Shown here: positions 57,401-64,000 of the stretch, piece by piece
Layout of the letters: every line of letters begins with the position of its first letter
Numbering within the stretch: the stretch's first letter is position 1
Position numbers and translations under genes: made by a program
Notes under the pieces: generated by a model
Seen by the model: only the letters and a program-made list of their open reading frames with translations
Told to the model about the DNA's origin: nothing
Database searches by the model: none
Assembly: GCF_021134715.1 (NCBI RefSeq)
Contig: NC_060017.1
Coordinates: forward strand, 3,286,001 to 3,350,000
Origin: Daphnia pulex
Lineage: Eukaryota > Arthropoda > Branchiopoda > Diplostraca > Daphniidae
Length of the DNA stretch: 64,000 bases
Direction: 5' to 3'

Positions 57401-60400
57401 AAATGCCAAACAGCTAGGGAGCTGAGATTAAAGAAAAAGCTTAGTCGTCGAATAGCGACTTTCAAATGTCTTATTGGTGCACGTATAGTATAGTATGCGC
57501 TTATGGCTTATGTATATGTTGGGTGCGTCTAGCAATGACCATCAGACTTTGGCAACCGACTTCTAATTGGCCTGTCGGATTTCTCCTGTGAAAAGAGAAA
57601 CGAGCTTCAGCTAATATCAGGCGGATTGCGAGTTGCAAGAAATCGGGAGCCGTACACCGACGTGTGTAGTGTACTCTCATCTTTCACGGATTCAGCGCGC
57701 TCACACGGGACTCAAAAAGAAAAAGGGCAAGACCCTTGGTGCTGTCCGATGGCGTCGGTGCGTACCCAGCAGAAGACTCTCTAATCCTCACGAGCGTATA
57801 TTTTATAATCCGCCACGCCATTGCGCGTCGCTCCAAAATAAGAGCAACGATATACAAATTGATAGAAAAAAGGCAGGGACAATTCTCGACAGTGCATACT
57901 ATACTGTACAAATTGATTCTAATCGCCGGCAACTGTTTCCTATATAAAGTCGATGCGCAACGCAGGCGGGGGGAAACGGGGGGGAATCAAACCGGCACGC
58001 GACCCCATTATGGGCCGCGTCCGTCATCCTCGGGATTTTCTTCAGGATCAACGCAATTTGCTACCGAAAAATGGCCATCGGTTAAATCAACAAAATGAAA
58101 ATCTAGGGCGAAAAAAGAGGAAAAAGAATACAAAATAATGTCTGAGCAGACTACAGGGAAATCTCCTTTGCGTGGCGCATCATCTTTCACTGGCGGAACC
58201 TCAACCGCTGCTGCGTATATATCCACCGTAGTATAGTACACACATGTAGTTATAGTAGTTGAATTATATAACGATTCTAACGTGAGGCTGCCTGCCTCCT
58301 CCTCGTCTATACTACGTGTGTGTAGCCAAGCGATGGGCGCGGGTGAAGAGGAGGAGAATTTCCCACCCGTCCTTATTCCACCAGGAGCGACAGCAGCAGA
58401 CGTATCGCATTACACGCCGTTTTGACTCTCTTGCGTCGATCGATCCACAACCGAGTGCTGCACGGTGCATAGATGCGAACGGGAAAATAGACGCCAGAGA
58501 GTGAACTCTCTCTCTCTCTCGCTCAGACTCGGCTGCTGATGTGAAAAACCACCAAAATGGGGAGGTTGAGGAGAAGAAGAAGAAGAAGGATGTGTGGAGA
58601 GGGCGAGGCCCATTCTCCCATTCGCTTATGACGATGAAAATCGATAACGCATCTCTCGGGCTCAGACGCTATAACACACGAAAAGGGATGGGATGTAAAA
58701 ACATATACACAAACGTAATTGTATTTTTCTTAGCTGATGTTACAGGGAATTAGTACACCTTAATCCGTTATTCAAAACGTCATTTGAACTGCGCCCTATG
58801 TTTACTAGAGGAGGATGTAGAGACGCATTTGATTGGGTAAATGTAATCGGATGTGTATTAAGTTAGAGATGATGGATCCCATTATACAAAACAATAGCAC
58901 GGAGGGGGTGCAGCAGGCCTAGAAAGTATACGTACAAATCATCCAAGGCTGTCTGTTGTATAGAGATTAATCTGTCAAATCTCTTTTGCCTTTTATTTTT
59001 CTGGTTATTTTGTTCGTCTCCCTCTGAGCGAACAACCCCCCATCGGTAGATCGCGACGGGGTGCTCTGCAGGTGAGCAACACCTGCTTTAACTATCAACA
59101 GCTCTAAATCCATCCATCCGTATACATCCATCCATGCTGGAGAGCCCACCCTATAATGTAGAGTCACTGATGACGGGGTTTTGCTGGGCGAAACGCAATC
59201 ATTAACCGTCGCCTTTTCTCTGTCTGCCAATCCGGCCAGCATCTATACACACACAATAGATGATCACCTCGCCCAGTATGTCGGGGTGGAACATAGCGAC
59301 TCTTCGATAATGAGGAGCGGAGGTAGAATAATATAAGGAGGCGTTTCATGGAATTGGGCAACCTGGAGATAGATAATACAGCAGAGGGGGGTCATATTAT
59401 ATCTAGAATATAAACGAACTGCTGAGACCCCCCTCGGAGACTTGGACCCTTTCCAGTTTCCATCGCTGGATTGTTCCGTTTCTCTGACGTGTTCGTCGTG
59501 GCGGCAACTCGATCGGTCATCACCACCGACGCATTGACGAACTGCTGCGGTTATCTTTACGACACGTGGCTTTTCTTTCTACTCTTCCGGATGGTCGATC
59601 GAGAGTGTCCATGTCACCTAGGTAACGCCGTCCTATACAATAATAGAATATGCACCGGCGCTCTTTTCCAAACTTTGGCTTTAGTTGTAATAATCCCACC
59701 AACTTTGATATCCATTGGGCTGGAATTGCCAGTTGGCCCGTTGTGTGTACAGGTGAAAGGAGTCCAATTTTCTGCGCGGACCTCACAGGGCGATCTGAAC
59801 GATTCAGGTGTCATTGGCTCCGTGTTTCCTCCCTTTTAAAATTTCCTTTTTGTAGATGGAGAAACAAAAGTAAAGCAAGGGAAATCCGTTTAAGCTCTAA
59901 ACGGTGCATAGCCCCCAACGGGCTTATATGCGCGTAGTATCTCCAGTCTGGGATCAATTCGGTTTTTCCAGCATGTTGGAATGATGGGATTATAGCGATA
60001 CACGGACAGCGTATACACGTATACCCGTTGTCCGATTAGAAAAATCCATTAAAAGAAGGAGGAGAGGCCAGTGGCGAATTTGCGATTCCTTGTTGATATG
60101 TATACGTCGGAATAAGAAACTTGTGCGGTCCACCGATGGATGGCATACACACAGGTGATGCCGATCCTTTCAAGTTCCCAACTGATAAGAACCCCCCACC
60201 CTTTTTTTTGTGTGTGTGTGCATCTCTATCGTATCCTCTCTCTTTAAGTGGCTCCTGTTTGTGACCTTTTCGGTCCAACCTCCGTCAAAAAGTCCCCACA
60301 ATATGCGTCGTCTATAGGCAACTCCTTTTCTGACCAAGTTCTCCAACTACATCGATCGGCAGTCGCAACATATAAAAGATATCGAAACTATAATACATCC

Positions 60401-61746
60401 ACTCGTCGAATCTGTGCAGTTTCGATTCAATCGTGAGATAATCAGCGCATGCAACAACGTCATTCATCATGCGCCGTCAGATCTATTGAAGCGCGTGTGC
60501 GTGTATAGGATTTGATTCCTGTTTACACTCCTTGCGTCCACTTGAAATCGATGACTTTTTGAATTGAACAAATCAATGCCAATTACAGATAGCTGAACGA
60601 TTTCATTCATTTCATTTCGTCTAAATGTTGACCACTTTGCCTTCGGCTGTGTGTGTTTCTCCCCCTGAGCAGATATGCTGGGCTCCAGTGCGGATTTGTC
60701 GTCAATGGAGGGGATGGTGTACGACAGTTCGGGGACGAACGGAAGCGCCAGCGGAGGAGGCGGCGGGGGCGGATCTTCGTCTCAACAACAGCAGCAGCAA
60801 CAGAGGACAAAGCGGATGCGGACGTCCTTCAAACACCACCAACTACGAACCATGAAGTCCTACTTCGCCATCAATCAGAATCCGGATGCCAAAGATCTCA
60901 AGCAGCTGGCCCAGAAGACGGGACTCTCGAAACGCGTACTCCAGGTGAAAACGACGATTGATTTCTTGATTTAAAAAACTATAAAACAGATAGATACCGT
61001 ATATCTTGTTCCCTTTATTTTGGGATCTCAACTATATGAAATAGAGAATAGCTCGAGCTTTTCTGTCTAACAAGAGCATCTTGAACAGTCTATTATTAGT
61101 TCCTATATAGAAAAAAGTTGGGAATCTCATAGTCCAATATATATAAGCTCTATCTTTGCACAAGTCTCGGCTGTAACAAAAGCTCTATAGATTCTGCTAG
61201 ATAACATCAAGAACATTGTATTATTGTTGCGTTGTAAAACTGATGCGCTACGTCTATACGCGGGTTGGGGGGGATTTGATGTTCCTTGATTTTCTTTTTT
61301 TTTCCTAACCGAATCTGATTCGTGAATGGTGGGCCCACCAGGTTTGGTTCCAGAACGCCCGAGCGAAATGGCGCCGCAACATAATGCGACAGCAAGATGG
61401 CGGCGGCAGTGGCGGAGGAGGCGGAGTGGGCGGAGGCGGAGGAGGGGCTGGCGGAACGTCTTCGATCAAAGATGGCGACCTCCTGACAGCGTCGGCGTCG
61501 TCGTCTTCGTCGCAGCTCGAACAACAACAACAACAGCAGCAGCAGCAGCAGCAGCACCCTCATCATCATCATCAGCACCAGCACCAGCAGCAGCACCAGC
61601 ACCAACAGCCTCAACAGTCGCATCACCGCGTTTCGGCCTCCCTCGGTGAGTTGACTCCGCCGGGAAGCGCCGGCGGAATGACCCACTCGTCGGCCGTCTC
61701 CAACGAAGATGCCAGCTCCAATTTAGTCTTCAGTGATCTGTACTAG
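51497..61746 (+). CDS. ap: Apterous-type LIM-homeodomain transcription factor, paralog 2
   Basis: Five coding exons: 51497-51876, 53538-53658, 53733-54525, 60673-60944 and 61342-61746, giving 656 residues with all phases consistent. The start is GCCACCATG with an in-frame TGA upstream at 51473. LIM1 is about residues 72-123 and LIM2 about 134-187, with an intron inside LIM2 after CNQ. KGRPRKRK at about 358-365 is the basic linker shared with Drosophila Ap and vertebrate Lhx2/9. The homeodomain is about 476-534, close to Drosophila Ap (RTSFKHHQLRTMKSYFAIN), and is split by an intron at VLQ|VWFQ. There are Ala, Asn and Gly tracts before the homeodomain and a Gln/His-rich tail. The protein ends SNLVFSDLY. 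Its role is transcriptional selector with Chip/Ldb. It is the more conserved of the two linked paralogs. Retention of the 54526 intron would end the protein after LIM2. Confidence 0.93.
51877..53537 (+). other. Intron between LIM1 and LIM2 of apterous paralog 2
   Basis: A 1.66-kb intron at the same codon and phase as the 121-bp intron in paralog 1 (35433-35553), confirming common descent of the gene structure. AGGCCTATA lies at 52393-52401. No exon was supported inside. Confidence 0.8.
54526..60672 (+). other. 6.1-kb intron before the homeodomain exon of apterous paralog 2
   Basis: The donor GTTAGT at 54526 and acceptor CCCCTGAGCAG ending 60672 give a phase-1 join (g|at, Asp). Paralog 1 has no intron here. 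The intron includes high-complexity patches near 55180-55900 and 56500-56890. A 130-codon frame at 56501-56893 overlaps open frames on the other strand and has no recognisable domain. The patches are candidate enhancers. Confidence 0.7.
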
Positions 61747-62668
61747 AAATAGCCACACAAAACACACAACACACAACACTATACACAAACTATCTACCTA
61801 TTAGTAGAGTAGACTTTCTGCTCCCTCTCCCCCTCTCAACCTATACACGACGATACCTATAGACAGTTACTATATAGCGTACAACAAAAGTATACGTTTA
61901 ACTATTATACAGAGACGCGCGATTTTTTAAACAAAAGTCGACTAGTGTCCCACATGTGTCTGTGTATAGACACTCTCTCAATTTTTTGGTGCTGTTGCTG
62001 TTGGGTTTGATTGTCTTGTCATTCGTCATTTTTCTTTTAATTTCTTTTTCATCTTTTTGAACATGTTCTTGTTTCAGTTTTTTGTTCCGCGTTAAATATA
62101 GGACCTGTGTTATAACATCGTCAACCAACGCGCCGCTAATTCACTTCTTTATTTATCGACATAAAGACTTTTGTACTATAACGGCGTCAGTGTGTAATAG
62201 CGTTGATGTATTATTATTATTGTCATTCAGCAGCATAATCCGATCCCCCCTTTTTACCCATTTTTTTAAATATTATTATTTGAAATTTCAATTCACGTTT
62301 CGCTCGGATATGATGATGACGACACGCGAAATTGTTTTGGATTTTATTTCAATTCGTTTGTGATTCTAAAAGAATAACAATCGATATGTTTTTTGTTTTT
62401 CCTGTTTTTCACTTTAGTTTGGTTTTATTGTTTTCTATATACCCCCCTCCAGTTTTTCATGTTTTTGAATGAAAAGTCCTTTTTTGGTTGGAATTCTATG
62501 GAATTTGTGTTAAGGCGAGCTTACATTAATTTATACACGAATTTCCTAACCACGATGGCTGCTGTTGCGATGTTTTCAGCATATCCTATAAAACTCGCCG
62601 TCGGGAAATCAACACATGTCATCATCATCGTCATTTTCAGGTGACGCTTTTTATGATGAAACAATAAA
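61747..62668 (+). terminator. 3' UTR and poly(A) signal of apterous paralog 2
   Basis: The 3' UTR is AT-rich. The first clear AATAAA is at 62663-62668, about 920 bp after the stop, and is followed by a T/GT-rich element (TTCCTGTCTTTG). Confidence 0.5.
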
Positions 62669-64000
62669 CGTTCCTGTCTTTGCATTGAGTCCTTCTTATA
62701 GTTATGTCAATCATTTTACCTTTTTTCCCCTTGTGCACTTCTCTACGTGTCTTCAACGTAATGACGTAATCTAGACAATAGGGCGTATCACATCTTCAAG
62801 ATCTCTTACAGAGACAGTCCGGCCGGACCTTCGGATCGTATTTACAGATCGTAATGTATATAGGCGTATACAATTATATACACAACATGTTGATAGGGAA
62901 AAAAAAATATATATATACTTTGCTCGGAGCAACATTAATACCGTCTGTTTTTTGTTGTTGTTGTTGTGTTTCTTCTATATATTCTCCCAACGGATGGATG
63001 GCCAGACTGTCGCTGGAGGGCCTCTATACGGAGAAGGGCAACTCCATCCTCACCAGAGTAGTCAGTCGCAATGTTACACGCATCATACGTGAAAAGGGAA
63101 GGAGGGGGAGGACGGAAGAGAGCTCGAAAAGATGTAGGAAGGAGCGTGGACTGGCAACAGCACCAGTCTCGGTTTCAGAGCGTCATGCTCCACTCCTAAT
63201 TAGACTAATATGTCCAAGCTGATGCTGTATGCTGCTGGCTCGTCAAGACCGGGAGAAGAGCTGCTGCTGCTGCTGCAGACTAGTGCCAAAGAACTTACCC
63301 AAGTGATGATGGGGTGCTGGGAATACACTGCGTTCTGTGCTTGTGGATATATTTTCGGCACTGTACTACTCTACAGTATATAGGGGGAGAGGGGGTATAT
63401 ACTATATATATGTAGAGTCCATTGAGGATGGATGCCGATAGCGGAGCGAAGGGTAGCACGTTCCGGTCGCGTGCCCGGGCGTCGTTCTCTTCTTCCACTA
63501 CACTTGCTCCCCTCCAAGTTGTTTCACGCATCAATTTCTCTTTGCTTTTTTTATTTTGGCCCATTATGTATACGAGACGGACAAATTCACAACTTTTATA
63601 GTGTGGACGTAGATGACGCTCTTTGTGTATTATACGCAATCATATCACGCGGTAATTTATACGAAATCATTTATTCCGTGGCCTACACGGACTGATTTTC
63701 ATTTTTTGGTTTAAAAATGGACATGAACAGTGTGAGACGTGTTCATTCAGAGCTGATGTTATCTATAGCTCATTTTTGTTGTTAATGAGGAGACTGAATC
63801 GACGAACTCTGCTGTGAGAGCAAAGCAGCTATCTAAAATTGTCCAACAAAAGGGAGCGACTGTGAATCCAAATGGACGGATTTGTTTGTAACAGGCGCAT
63901 GACTTGAATGACCACATTGGACGATTTTTAAAAATAGATATTCCAAGTTCAACGTGATAATTGGTGGCATCCAATCACGTTCACATGTATATGTCCGCGC
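62669..64000. other. Downstream flank of apterous paralog 2
   Basis: No gene is supported. CTAATTAG at 63196-63203 is a perfect palindromic homeodomain-type site with another TAAT-like core beside it. A CTG/CAG cluster lies near 63250-63275. Confidence 0.4.

Overview
The window looks like arthropod, most likely crustacean, nuclear DNA, and a Daphnia-like branchiopod fits best. The reasons are very short introns (43-78 bp) in a long housekeeping gene, an arthropod-type TTAGG telomeric tract, two linked apterous-type LIM-homeobox genes, and long purine/pyrimidine-rich spacers. The species cannot be fixed by reading alone. All recognised genes lie on the + strand.

Layout. (1) 1-7645: the 3' part of a Cabin1/Hir3-family gene, with 15 exons in the window and 2,241 codons before the stop. 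The spliced frame stays open through every junction. (2) 8634-9205: a small two-exon gene for a secreted protein with one peritrophin-A chitin-binding domain. (3) 9600-10340: a 741-bp inverted-repeat transposon flanked by a perfect 9-bp direct repeat, which points to a non-autonomous Mutator-like element. Inside it are exactly 20 TTAGG units and a tRNA-like pol III promoter. (4) 10350-29126: about 19 kb with no credible gene, probably a regulatory landscape. (5) 29163-37703: apterous paralog 1, with an ATG-poor leader, a separate 17-codon first coding exon (29782-29832), a 5-kb intron, and three more exons carrying LIM1, LIM2 and the homeodomain. (6) 37704-50050: a spacer with one more protein-like island at 41.0-42.4 kb that I could not identify. 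(7) About 50.1-61.75 kb: apterous paralog 2, with a GC-rich promoter-like block, an ATG-poor leader and five coding exons, including a 6.1-kb intron just before the homeodomain exon. (8) 61747-64000: its 3' UTR and flank.

How the genes relate. Cabin1-type proteins act in the HIRA/H3.3 chaperone complex and, in vertebrates, restrain calcineurin and MEF2. The two Apterous-type proteins are LIM-homeodomain transcription factors expected to work with Chip/Ldb in dorsal and appendage identity and in neurons. The two ap genes are tandem duplicates in the same orientation. They share the intron between LIM1 and LIM2 and the intron inside homeodomain helix 3. Paralog 2 has two further introns, in LIM2 and upstream of the homeodomain, that paralog 1 lacks. 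Their LIM1 and homeodomain sequences are about 86% identical by my hand count, against about 45% for LIM2.

The most notable observations are the transposon carrying telomeric repeats and a tRNA-like unit, the cryptic first exon of ap paralog 1, the uneven divergence of the two ap genes, a stop codon overlapping a splice donor in ap paralog 2 that would give a LIM-only product, and short linear motifs in the Cabin1 tail. All identifications rest on reading motifs and splice phases; no search was run.
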